Positions 1 through 8,162 of a stretch of DNA of 64,000 bases are shown piece after piece (the stretch's first letter is position 1; each line of letters starts with the position of its first letter). Source of the stretch: Aquimarina muelleri DSM 19832 (GTDB taxonomy: Bacteria; Bacteroidota; Bacteroidia; Flavobacteriales; Flavobacteriaceae). The stretch lies in contig NZ_AUML01000024.1 of NCBI RefSeq assembly GCF_000430665.1, positions 27,138 through 91,137 of the forward strand, given 5' to 3'. The notes under the pieces are model-generated. The model saw nothing but the letters and a program-made list of their open reading frames with translations. It was not told where the DNA came from and searched no databases. The position numbers and the translations under genes are program-made.

Positions 1-79
1 CATTACAATATTTAGGTTGACTTGTGTGGTTACGTAAATTATAATTGGTTTCTATTAACCTATATAAAGACTTTCAGTT

Positions 80-685
80 TTAATTATTTCCTTTCCAAGC
101 GGACATTGTTATATTCTGATCTACATTTACCCCTTCTTTTCGGATTACTTTCTTTATGGTTAATAATAATATTTTAATGTCTAAGGAGAAACTTACATTT
201 TTCACATACCACACATCGTACTCAAATTTCTGACTCCAGGATATTGTATTTCTTCCTTTTACTTGCGCCCACCCTGTTATACCTGGTCTAACATTATGTC
301 GTTTTTGCTGTTCTTTATTATACAATGGCAAGTACTCCACTAAAAGCGGTCTGGGTCCTATCAGACTCATATCTCCTTTTAGGACATTAATTAGTTGTAA
401 AATTTCATCCAAGGAATATTTTCTAATAAAAGCACCAGCTTTGGTTATACGAGAAACATTATGCACATTATCTTTATCTTCTGATTTTAAATCAGACATG
501 GTTTTAAATTTAATGATTTTAAAAAGTTCCCCATTTTTTCCTGGTCTTGATTGAAAAAAGAAAGGCTTTCCTTTATTTACTACAAGCAATAGGACAACTA
601 ATACTATTATAATTGGTCCTAGTAGTAATATACCAAAAAATGAAAGTATAAAATCTAAGATTCGTTTTATAAATGGATTATACAT
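80..685 (-). CDS. PglC-like phosphoglycosyl transferase (copy 1)
   Basis: A 201-residue bacterial sugar transferase (PF02397 type) that would start lipid-linked repeat-unit synthesis by moving a sugar-1-phosphate from a UDP-sugar onto undecaprenyl phosphate at the inner membrane. An N-terminal hydrophobic re-entrant helix (residues 7-36) follows KR. The catalytic Asp-Glu pair is D93-E94, the same numbering as in Campylobacter PglC, followed by GPRP (110-113) and RPGITGWAQV (133-142). The length fits the minimal monotopic family with no extra domain. It is last in the run of minus-strand genes and a close paralogue of the gene at 3697-4302. Which copy primes the polymer cannot be told from sequence. 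Confidence 0.93.
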   Translation of the reverse strand: MYNPFIKRILDFILSFFGILLLGPIIIVLVVLLLVVNKGKPFFFQSRPGKNGELFKIIKFKTMSDLKSEDKDNVHNVSRITKAGAFIRKYSLDEILQLINVLKGDMSLIGPRPLLVEYLPLYNKEQQKRHNVRPGITGWAQVKGRNTISWSQKFEYDVWYVKNVSFSLDIKILLLTIKKVIRKEGVNVDQNITMSAWKGNN

Positions 686-821
686 ACTTTAAAAATATCA
701 CTTATTTTAATTACTTATTTATAGTAAACTTCTATTTCCTTCACTTTTAGCAATCCACAGTAAGCTCCTAAAAAACATTTTCAAAAGCTCTTCTAAATTA
801 TTAAAAAATGAATTTTATAAT

Positions 822-1061
822 CTACAATTCAGCTTCTATAGTTCTAACCAAATCCCCCACATTATTCATGTTCATTAAATCCATTAGTTTAAATTTTATT
901 CCAAAAGATTTCTCTATTTCTGTAATAATCATCATATGTGTAATAGACTCCCATCCATCAACATCTTCAGCTGTGGTTTCTTCTTTAAGTTGAAAATTAT
1001 CATGTTCTAATACCGTAATAAAGGCTTCTTTTATTTTTGAAAAAATTTCTTCTTTATTCAT
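822..1061 (-). CDS. Acyl/aminoacyl carrier protein (DltC-like, copy 1)
   Basis: A 79-residue carrier protein with the phosphopantetheine attachment serine at S39 in DGWES, where most ACPs have DSL. The four-helix ACP pattern is clear. Its start lies 6 bp after the stop of the DltA-like ligase at 1068-2570, so the two are surely co-expressed and the ligase very probably loads this carrier. It closely resembles the carrier at 20470-20709 (shared HxNF, AEDVDGW/AKDVDGW and HMMIIT stretches). Unlike that copy, it has no MBOAT beside it. It is not the fatty-acid ACP, judging by its context and motif. Confidence 0.93.
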   Translation of the reverse strand: MNKEEIFSKIKEAFITVLEHDNFQLKEETTAEDVDGWESITHMMIITEIEKSFGIKFKLMDLMNMNNVGDLVRTIEAEL

Positions 1062-1067
1062 TTTTAA

Positions 1068-2570
1068 TTATTTAATCTCAAAATATGTTCTTAATTCTTT
1101 TCTATCTATTTTTCCGTTTATACTATGCGGAAATTCTTTTATAAACCTGACATGCATTGGGATCATATACCCTGGCATTTTAGTTTTCATATAATTAAAT
1201 ATTTCTTCGGTATCAAAAACTTCGGATTCAATAGCTAAACCTAATTCTGCGTTTCCTAATGAATTGGTGATATCCAAAGCTACCATATTTACTTTTTTTT
1301 CTGATTTTGTTTTGGCATGAAACTCTATTTCAGCCAACTCTACTCGATACCCTCTAATTTTTACTTGAAAATCTGCTCTACCAACGTACAAAAAATCTCC
1401 TTCTTCATCTTTAAAACAAAGATCTCCTGTTTTATAAAATCGTATCTTTTTACCATTTTTATCTGTTTGGGTAAAAAAACTTTGGGCATTACGTTTAATA
1501 TTTTTCCAGTATCCGGGAGTGATTTGGGGACCTCCAAGGCATAATTCGCCTGTTACATTTTTATCAACTTCTTCATTATTTTCATTTACAATAAGATATA
1601 CTGTATCTTTTTGCGGAGTTCCTATAGCTACTATTCCGTTATGGTTTTTTACATGAGTTTTTTTATTATAGGGATAAAACCCGCTATACACAGTAAACTC
1701 TGTTGGGCCATAGTAATTAAATATCTTACAATTTGGTAAACAATCGCTCCATTCTTTTGCTATATCACTATGCAAAGCTCCTCCTCCAAAACTACAATAG
1801 CGTACATCTGGAGCATTAATTTCGGAAAAATAAGGGCGTAAATAATTTATAATAGATGGCACCATAGTAAGTACGGTAAGCTTTTGTTCTTTAATAAGTT
1901 TAAAGATATAAAAGTACTTTATCGCTCCTTTGGGTATGGTGTAAATGCATGATCCTGATAAAAATGGGAATAGATACGTTACTACAGAGAAATCGAAAGT
2001 AAGTTCAAACATCTGTAAACACCTGTCTGAAGGGACTAAATTAAACTCTGGTTCCTCATCAATTGCGTTTACCAATGCATTTATATTATTAAAAGTAATA
2101 GGAACCCCTTTTGGAAGTCCAGTTGTACCAGATGTAAATAAAATATATGCTATTTGATCTCCTTTTACAAATTTTGGAGTAAGACTCACTTCTGTTTCTG
2201 ATAATGATGCAGAATTTAATACTTTATAATCCTTTTTATAAATAGAATCTTCTGATGAATCTATTATATACTTAGTCTCTGTTAACTCAAAAATTTTAAT
2301 ATTTCGTTCTAAAGGTGTTGTGGGATTTACTGGCACATAAGCTTTTCCTTCTAACCAAAGTGCCAAAATACTTGCATATGTTTGTAGATCATCATTTGTT
2401 ACTAAACCTACTAGTTTTTCTGAATCTTTTATATTATTAGCTATTTCTAATCTTATCTTAGATATTTCTATAGCAAATTGCTTGTAAGTATACAATTCAT
2501 TATTTATACATAAAGCATTATGATCTGTATGTTTCTCTATTGATTCTTGTAGTTTTTTTACAAATTCCAT
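1068..2570 (-). CDS. DltA-like adenylating ligase (copy 1)
   Basis: A 500-residue ANL-superfamily ligase that should adenylate a small acid or amino acid and load it on the carrier protein encoded next. Visible motifs are A3 LFTSGTTGLPKG (144-155), A5 NYYGPTE (285-291), A7 YKTGD (379-383), A8 GRADFQVKIRGYRVELAEIE (397-416) and the A10 lysine K487 in NGKIDR. The A8 FQ-K-G-R-EL-EIE pattern and the stand-alone domain are DltA-like. Where DltA proteins carry FCGE in the substrate pocket, this protein reads FGGG (261-264), so its substrate may not be D-alanine. The gene lies 9 bp after the GNAT-like gene at 2580-3677. Assignment to the family is firm; the substrate is unknown. Confidence 0.92.
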   Translation of the reverse strand: MEFVKKLQESIEKHTDHNALCINNELYTYKQFAIEISKIRLEIANNIKDSEKLVGLVTNDDLQTYASILALWLEGKAYVPVNPTTPLERNIKIFELTETKYIIDSSEDSIYKKDYKVLNSASLSETEVSLTPKFVKGDQIAYILFTSGTTGLPKGVPITFNNINALVNAIDEEPEFNLVPSDRCLQMFELTFDFSVVTYLFPFLSGSCIYTIPKGAIKYFYIFKLIKEQKLTVLTMVPSIINYLRPYFSEINAPDVRYCSFGGGALHSDIAKEWSDCLPNCKIFNYYGPTEFTVYSGFYPYNKKTHVKNHNGIVAIGTPQKDTVYLIVNENNEEVDKNVTGELCLGGPQITPGYWKNIKRNAQSFFTQTDKNGKKIRFYKTGDLCFKDEEGDFLYVGRADFQVKIRGYRVELAEIEFHAKTKSEKKVNMVALDITNSLGNAELGLAIESEVFDTEEIFNYMKTKMPGYMIPMHVRFIKEFPHSINGKIDRKELRTYFEIK

Positions 2571-2579
2571 CTACTTTTT

Positions 2580-3677
2580 TTAATAAAAATGACCATCTCT
2601 ATTTAACATTTCTAATTTTTCAGAACCTAATTTAGTCTCTTTATGCGCTAATCCTTTTTTGGTTACTCTGTGCGTAAAAATAGTCTTGTATCTTTTTGTA
2701 ATAGTATCCGATAGCTTTGTATCGTCTGTAAAAATAAATTTAGCTTTCTTTTGAATTAAGTTTTCTATTAACGCATCTACGCATAAATTATAATTAGACT
2801 CTTCTCCTACCAAAAAGTATTTAATGTTTAATTCGTTATAATTAATTACATAAGATAAAAAGCCAATAATTGTATCTTGTTTCATAATCTTAAGATTATG
2901 GATATAAATATTATTGCTAGTTCCTGTCTGTAAGGATTTATAAGGATGTTTTTTTGATATGGGAGTTTGAGTGTATTGCATATTATATAATTGCCAATTC
3001 ACATAATCTTTTGTTTTATATATTAAATCATTTTTACATAAAGGTTCTATAAAATCCCAAGTTATATCTTCTAATTGATTTATATATTCATATGATAATT
3101 CTCTCGTTTTATTTTTAGCTTTAGGTTTGTTTAATAATCTTATAATTGCAGCAGTAGTAGCGTCGATTTTATCTAAAATAAATTTAAACTTTTTTAAGAA
3201 TTTAAATTTCCCAATAAGCATAGACGCATCCAGACTAAAAAAAATGGTATGTCTTAGTCTTGATACAATTACTGTAAAAGGCTGTTTTTCATAAAAACTA
3301 TTTACATTTTCTGCATACGATTTAATTAAAATTTGTTTTCCTGTAAGGTTTACTGCTTCATTATATATATAAGTTCCTAAAACGGTATTTTTAAATTGTT
3401 TATCTACCCACCAAGATATCATCCAATACACTTTGGTTGGCTCCAAATCCTTATTATTAAGCAGGTCTGGAAACATAAAAATAAAAGAAATCATTTTTTC
3501 TCCTTCATAACCGATAACTCCGCAATAATCTTTTTCTTCTATCCTAGAGTTGGATAATAACCATAATGCTTTACTTTTAGGTAATGGGGTAAGGTTACCA
3601 TTCCAATAAGAATTTTTGGCAACCGCATCTCTAAGCATTTTTTTGGTTATACCAATTACCTGTAAATCTTTACTCAT
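2580..3677 (-). CDS. GNAT-like acyltransferase, function unassigned
   Basis: A 365-residue soluble protein whose layout suggests two tandem GNAT-type folds. The first half (about 1-160) contains a strand-rich block and a YIYNEAV helix; the second half (about 215-345) has a similar strand-strand pattern ending near SDTITKRYK. I do not recognise a named family member. It lies between a sugar transferase and the DltA/DltC-like pair and is probably co-transcribed with them. A reasonable inference is that it uses the loaded carrier protein as acyl donor to decorate a nucleotide-sugar or lipid-linked sugar in the cytoplasm. A pseudo-GNAT or a FemAB-like protein are alternatives. Confidence 0.6.
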   Translation of the reverse strand: MSKDLQVIGITKKMLRDAVAKNSYWNGNLTPLPKSKALWLLSNSRIEEKDYCGVIGYEGEKMISFIFMFPDLLNNKDLEPTKVYWMISWWVDKQFKNTVLGTYIYNEAVNLTGKQILIKSYAENVNSFYEKQPFTVIVSRLRHTIFFSLDASMLIGKFKFLKKFKFILDKIDATTAAIIRLLNKPKAKNKTRELSYEYINQLEDITWDFIEPLCKNDLIYKTKDYVNWQLYNMQYTQTPISKKHPYKSLQTGTSNNIYIHNLKIMKQDTIIGFLSYVINYNELNIKYFLVGEESNYNLCVDALIENLIQKKAKFIFTDDTKLSDTITKRYKTIFTHRVTKKGLAHKETKLGSEKLEMLNRDGHFY

Positions 3678-3696
3678 CTATTTTTACTTCTATAAA

Positions 3697-4302
3697 CTAG
3701 TTGCTTCCATTAAAATATTCCGATGTTTGTTCTTCAGATAGGTTTACATCTTTTTTCTGAATTACTTTTTTAAACGTTAGACCAAGTATTTTTACATCTA
3801 GTAAAAAACTCATATTTTCTACATACCAGACATCGTATTCAAACTTTTTTTTCCATGTTATAGAATTTCTTCCATTAACTTGTGCCCATCCGGTTATTCC
3901 TGGTTTAGTGTCATGGCGTTTTTTCTGGATTTCATTATATATTGGCAAATATTCAATAATTAATGGTCTAGGACCAATTAAAGACATTTCTCCTTTAATA
4001 ACATTTATTAATTGTGGTATTTCATCTAAAGAAGTTTTTCTTATAAATGTTCCTACTCTGGTTATCCTATCCTTATCTGGTAATAAATTTCCTTCTGAAT
4101 CCTTTTTATCATTCATCGTTTTAAACTTAAGAATGCTAAAAATCCTTTCTTTTTTACCAGGTCGTTTTTGCACAAAAAATGGTTTACCATTATTTGTTAT
4201 TACTAAAAAAACAATTAAAAATAAAAATAAAGGCGAAATGAATAGTAATAGAATTAACGATATGCAAAAATCTAAGACTCTTTTTATAAAAATTTTGTAC
4301 AC
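3697..4302 (-). CDS. PglC-like phosphoglycosyl transferase (copy 2)
   Basis: A second 201-residue sugar transferase of the same family as the gene at 80-685. It has the same KR-plus-hydrophobic N-terminus (7-36), the catalytic D93-E94 pair in SLDEIPQL, GPRP (110-113) and the KPGITGWAQV segment. Copy 1 reads SLDEILQL and RPGITGWAQV at these places, and differences spread through residues 65-80 and the C-terminal tail argue for old paralogues with different sugar specificity rather than a fresh duplication. A -7-like box at 4353-4360 lies upstream. It is probably the first gene of the left-hand transcript that carries the GNAT, ligase and carrier genes. Confidence 0.93.
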   Translation of the reverse strand: MYKIFIKRVLDFCISLILLLFISPLFLFLIVFLVITNNGKPFFVQKRPGKKERIFSILKFKTMNDKKDSEGNLLPDKDRITRVGTFIRKTSLDEIPQLINVIKGEMSLIGPRPLIIEYLPIYNEIQKKRHDTKPGITGWAQVNGRNSITWKKKFEYDVWYVENMSFLLDVKILGLTFKKVIQKKDVNLSEEQTSEYFNGSN

Positions 4303-4630
4303 CTTATTTTAAAAGTTTGGATTGTAATAAAAGAATCTATTATTTTACACAACAAATGTATAAACGATTTATTGAATAGTAAAATAAAAGAATTATAACC
4401 TTCTTTACAATCATTAATATTAAAAAACATTAAATAGCCCTAAAGATATAACAACGATAACTTTAGTCTCAAAAAAATAGGGGATAAATAGACAAATATC
4501 GTTTATGCTATTAGGGAATATAGCTAATATATTATCTATAATTCTGCACTTAGAATTGAGTGTAAATATACAACCTATAATTGAGTTTTTAATTCTATAA
4601 TCTAACTTTTTTGATAAAAAATTACCTTGA
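4303..4630. other. Intergenic region between sugar transferase 2 and GT4
   Basis: A 328-bp AT-rich stretch without a convincing gene. It holds a candidate minus-strand -7 box at 4353-4360 and the sequence AATAGGGGATAA near 4480, whose complement matches a CCCCTATTT motif seen in other intergenic regions here. Nothing else stands out. Confidence 0.6.
4353..4360 (-). promoter_or_regulatory. Candidate -7 promoter box
   Basis: The minus strand reads TACATTTG, a match to the Bacteroidota TAnnTTTG -7 consensus, about 50 bp upstream of the start at 4302. I see no clean TTTG -33 element at the right distance, so this is tentative. Confidence 0.35.
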
Positions 4631-5776
4631 TTATAAACTACAATATTCCTCTAAAATCGATTTCCACACTACTTTTCTCTCATACCTACTCGTTATAGAA
4701 TCTCTGGCTTTAGAAGCCATTACAATTCTTAAATCATCATCTTCGACTAATATTTTTATGTTTTCAAATAATTTCTCTGTATCCTTCACAGGAATTATTT
4801 TACCATTTACCCCATCTGTTATAATTTCATTACATCCATTAATATCTGTAACAATACTAGCTACTCCCATAGATGCCGCTTGCATAACTACATTAGGAAA
4901 CCCCTCTCGATAACTCGGAAAAGCCAAAACATCTGATATTGCAAAATAAGGTCTTACATCATCCCTCCAACCTACTGTAATAATATTTGGATTAGTATTA
5001 ATTTCTTCTTCTGTTTCTTTAGATAATGGATCTAGCTCTTTTTCATAAGTTCCTACTAAAAGAAGTTTAACATCATTTCTAATATCACTAATCTTTTTAA
5101 AAGCATTTATAAGTTCTTCTATACCTTTATCTTTTACTAACCTACCCACATATACTATTACTTTATCAGCATTAGTAATACCTAAACTATTTGATAATTT
5201 CAAATTATCGGATTCAGAATATAACTCTGGATCAAAAAAAGAGGTATCTATTCCGTTAGAGCTTCCATTTGCTAAAACTTTTAGTTTTTGTGGTGATGTG
5301 TATTTATTTTTAAGGATTATTTGATAAAGACCAGATGAATTTGGATAAATTTTGGTAGCACACCTGTAGGTAGCTTTTTCTACAGTATCTAATAATTTTC
5401 TTTTTGCTCCTGTAGCTTCTAATAAAGGAAGACCCGCAATAGTATGTAATCTATGTGGGACACCCGCCAATTTTGCAGCTAACATAGAAAGTGTTCCTGC
5501 CTTTGGAGTATGACTATGCACTATATCTGGCTTTTCTTTTTTAAAAACTTTATATAAAGCATACACTGCTTTTAGATCTTTAACAGGAGTGATTTTGCGA
5601 GTCATCTCTATTGGTATAACACGAATTTCTTCTTGTTTTGACACTTGATCTAATGTTTCTCCTTCTCTACCCGATATTCCGATAACATCGTAATATTGTG
5701 ACATGAATTTTAATTGTCCCTGTAACAATTTCCCTAAAGAAATAGGTACTGTAGTAACCCTAATTATTTTTTGCAT
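4631..5776 (-). CDS. Family 4 glycosyltransferase
   Basis: A 381-residue GT-B glycosyltransferase for repeat-unit assembly on the cytoplasmic face of the inner membrane. The N-terminal Rossmann half contains a HSHTPKAG motif (about 90-97). The C-terminal half has VGRLVKDKG and the donor-binding segment YREGFPNVVMQAASMG. In that segment the second glutamate of the usual EX7E motif is replaced by Gln, a variant I associate with this Bacteroidota subgroup. The protein resembles PglA-type transferases that act after the priming enzyme. It is preceded by a good -7 box (5817-5824) and faces the divergent lipoprotein gene, so it likely starts its own transcript. Confidence 0.92.
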   Translation of the reverse strand: MQKIIRVTTVPISLGKLLQGQLKFMSQYYDVIGISGREGETLDQVSKQEEIRVIPIEMTRKITPVKDLKAVYALYKVFKKEKPDIVHSHTPKAGTLSMLAAKLAGVPHRLHTIAGLPLLEATGAKRKLLDTVEKATYRCATKIYPNSSGLYQIILKNKYTSPQKLKVLANGSSNGIDTSFFDPELYSESDNLKLSNSLGITNADKVIVYVGRLVKDKGIEELINAFKKISDIRNDVKLLLVGTYEKELDPLSKETEEEINTNPNIITVGWRDDVRPYFAISDVLAFPSYREGFPNVVMQAASMGVASIVTDINGCNEIITDGVNGKIIPVKDTEKLFENIKILVEDDDLRIVMASKARDSITSRYERKVVWKSILEEYCSL

Positions 5777-5816
5777 TCTCCCAAACTTAAAAATATATTC
5801 TATAAATACTTTTCAT

Positions 5817-5824
5817 ACAAATAT
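5817..5824 (-). promoter_or_regulatory. Candidate -7 promoter box for GT4 gene
   Basis: TATATTTG on the minus strand fits the TAnnTTTG consensus and would give a leader of about 35 nt before the start at 5776. The -33 element is weak. Confidence 0.45.
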
Positions 5825-6014
5825 AAGTATAACCTGTTTTTAGATACTTTAAAATAGCTTTCTTTTTATTACCTATATTAGCAAATATAAAGAGAAAACA
5901 AAATTGCTTACATCTTTATTGTTATCCCTTAAAAAAAGTAAGGTTCAAATTAAAAAAACCACATATTTACAACGGTTAAGTAAAATTTAACATTTTTATG
6001 AAAAATTTAAGCAA

Positions 6015-6022
6015 TAAATTTG
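6015..6022 (+). promoter_or_regulatory. Candidate -7 promoter box for beta-helix lipoprotein
   Basis: TAAATTTG on the plus strand fits TAnnTTTG and lies 43 bp upstream of the ATG at 6066. No clear TTTG lies 19-22 bp further upstream. Confidence 0.4.
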
Positions 6023-6065
6023 ATAATTTTTCGTTAAATAATTTTAAAAAATAATCCCTCCCAAA

Positions 6066-8033
6066 ATGAAAAAAATATTTCACTACCTACTTATTTTCAT
6101 GACCTGTATTACTACTTCTTGTAGTAAAGAAGATGTTGCTGATAATGATCCAGAAGCTGGAGTAGAAATTCCACCTGAAGAAATCATACCCGACTTACCA
6201 CCAAATATAATTACAACGCCTTGCGATTTTGATCTATCGAGTGTTGTTGCTAACGCTACAATTATATTAAACTGTGTTTTAGATCTAAAAGGAGAAACTA
6301 TTACTTTACCCTCTAACGTAAGATTCGAATTTGAAGGAGGTGATATTAAAAATGGTAAATTAATATTTACTGGCGGAACTATAGCCGGAGAACTTTTGAG
6401 TTCTAATTTAGAAATCGAAGGAGATGTACAGCTGGAAAAGCCTACTTTTCAATTCTTTGCATCTAGATGGGATGGTATTGTTGAAGGATCCACTACCTCT
6501 GACATTGCCCAAAACAATAATGATGAATTAGAACGATTAATGGAGTATACTAAAGAATTAGGAGCTAAAACATTTCAAATCGGAAAGCTTGATGCTTATT
6601 TTCAAGTTCACAATCCTACTCCACCATTTAGTTTTGTTTTTCATCCATCTATTGAAGCTGTAAACGTTCCTTCTAATTTTAATCTGATAATGTCTGATAA
6701 TACTCATTTGAGAATTTTTCCAGGCAAAGTTGATCAAGTTAACGGTACGATTTTAGCTATTCATGATGCCGAAAATGTAACTATAAAAGGTGGAAATCTA
6801 CATGGAGATAGAGACGTTCGTGTATATTCTTCTAATGACGAACAAGAAGGAAGCCATCTAACGCAAATACGTTCAGGTAGAAATATTGTTATTGATGGTG
6901 TTAAATATTTTGAAGGATCAAAAGGTGGTATTGCAATAAGTTCTATTGGATTTTCTTTTAATCCTGATACATATAACCCAACAACAGGAATTACTATAAA
7001 AAACTGTACGTTTAAGGACATTAGACGAATGAGCATTGCTCTTACTGATGGTAGAGATGTTATTATTGAAAATAATACTTTTATTAATAGCGGAAATGCA
7101 TCTACAAACTCTAATGGTGGAGGCGTTGGATATGCTATCAATATTGAAGCAACCAGAAGAAGACATCCTGATACAAATGAAATCCAAGAATATGAAAAAG
7201 CTTTTGATATTACTATTAGAGGTAATACAGAAATGGGTAGTAGAGGTGGATGTGTTGCTGTAACTATTGGACAAAAAGTGACTATAGAAAATAATAATTT
7301 TGAAACACAGCTTGTATTGGCATATACTAACGGCACAAAGGTTATTAATAACACTTTTAAAGCTTTAACACCCGAAGCAGCAGATCGCTTCGCTATTTTT
7401 GCTTCAGATGGTGGGGAGACAGCTTTTAATAATGAAATATCCGGAAACACTATATCAGGTTATGACCTTGCTATTGGTACAAATGGAAACGATACTGATG
7501 TAACAGGAAATATTATTACAGATTGTAGTATTGGTATACAAATTGGAAAATCTGCTAATTCTCAGATCAATAACAATAAAATAACAACTACTGGTAATGC
7601 AATTAGTGCGACAAATTCATTTGTTAAGAACGTATCTCTAAAAGGTAATGAAATTAATGGAGGTCGTTTTCATGTATATTTTGCTCAATTAAATGACAAA
7701 CCTGAATATGCTGATTACAGAGTAACCTTACAAAACAACACTTTTATTACTTCAAAAACTATTAGTTTTTCTAAAGCAAATGGTATTATATTTAAAAATA
7801 ATATTGTTACTGGGGGTATAGAAATTGGAGATGCTTCTAATATAGAAGTTTTGGGAAATACTAAAATTAGTCCTACGGATAGTGATGGTATTAGATTGTA
7901 TGGTGATAATACAGCCGTATCTTTAGTTAATAATACAATTTATGAGCCAACGGGTGCTTCTAGATATGTTTGCATTAATAATAATTCAAATAACCCAAGT
8001 GCTATTACTGATACAAATAATACCTGTAACTAA
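6066..8033 (+). CDS. Right-handed beta-helix lipoprotein
   Basis: A 655-residue predicted lipoprotein. A short signal peptide ends at TTSC, giving lipid attachment at C19, followed by an acidic DxxE-rich tether that suggests outer-membrane or surface location. Residues about 65-110 are strand-rich. Residues about 215-640 show repeated short strands with I-x-N-N-T/N-x-F steps typical of parallel beta-helix (PbH1/NosD-like) proteins, the fold of many polysaccharide lyases and epimerases. No catalytic residues can be named. It is the only plus-strand gene inside the polysaccharide locus and is closed by a strong terminator. It could cleave, epimerise or bind the polymer made by the neighbours; a purely structural role is possible. 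Confidence 0.88.
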   Translation: MKKIFHYLLIFMTCITTSCSKEDVADNDPEAGVEIPPEEIIPDLPPNIITTPCDFDLSSVVANATIILNCVLDLKGETITLPSNVRFEFEGGDIKNGKLIFTGGTIAGELLSSNLEIEGDVQLEKPTFQFFASRWDGIVEGSTTSDIAQNNNDELERLMEYTKELGAKTFQIGKLDAYFQVHNPTPPFSFVFHPSIEAVNVPSNFNLIMSDNTHLRIFPGKVDQVNGTILAIHDAENVTIKGGNLHGDRDVRVYSSNDEQEGSHLTQIRSGRNIVIDGVKYFEGSKGGIAISSIGFSFNPDTYNPTTGITIKNCTFKDIRRMSIALTDGRDVIIENNTFINSGNASTNSNGGGVGYAINIEATRRRHPDTNEIQEYEKAFDITIRGNTEMGSRGGCVAVTIGQKVTIENNNFETQLVLAYTNGTKVINNTFKALTPEAADRFAIFASDGGETAFNNEISGNTISGYDLAIGTNGNDTDVTGNIITDCSIGIQIGKSANSQINNNKITTTGNAISATNSFVKNVSLKGNEINGGRFHVYFAQLNDKPEYADYRVTLQNNTFITSKTISFSKANGIIFKNNIVTGGIEIGDASNIEVLGNTKISPTDSDGIRLYGDNTAVSLVNNTIYEPTGASRYVCINNNSNNPSAITDTNNTCN

Positions 8034-8060
8034 TAACATTTGATTTTTATAATATTTTTT

Positions 8061-8090
8061 AAAAGGTCAGAACTTTATTTCTGACCTTTT
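8061..8090 (+). terminator. Rho-independent terminator after lipoprotein gene
   Basis: A perfect 12-bp stem AAAAGGTCAGAA (8061-8072) pairs with 8079-8090 around a 6-nt loop and is followed by ATCTTTTT. It lies 28 bp after the stop codon. Confidence 0.85.
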
Positions 8091-8097
8091 ATCTTTT

Positions 8098-8160
8098 TAA
8101 TACCATTTCCAATTTGAATTTACCGTAATAAAATGTTCTTTTTTCGCCTAAATGGTATTA
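8098..8160. repeat. Short element with 11-bp inverted ends
   Basis: TAATACCATTT (8098-8108) is perfectly inverted at 8150-8160 (AAATGGTATTA), enclosing 41 bp. The element sits exactly between the lipoprotein terminator and the stop of the convergent gene at 8163. It could be a REP/MITE-like repeat or a weak bidirectional structure. I see no second copy in this window. Confidence 0.5.
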
Positions 8161-8162
8161 CC

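Noticed and set aside
1..79. Possible start of another minus-strand gene at the left edge (CAT at 1-3)
   Set aside because: Only the triplet itself lies in the window, so nothing about a product can be supported.
6761..7450. Long minus-strand open frame opposite the beta-helix lipoprotein
   Set aside because: It is antisense to a gene with a clear signal peptide, fold pattern and terminator, and its translation has no recognisable domain.
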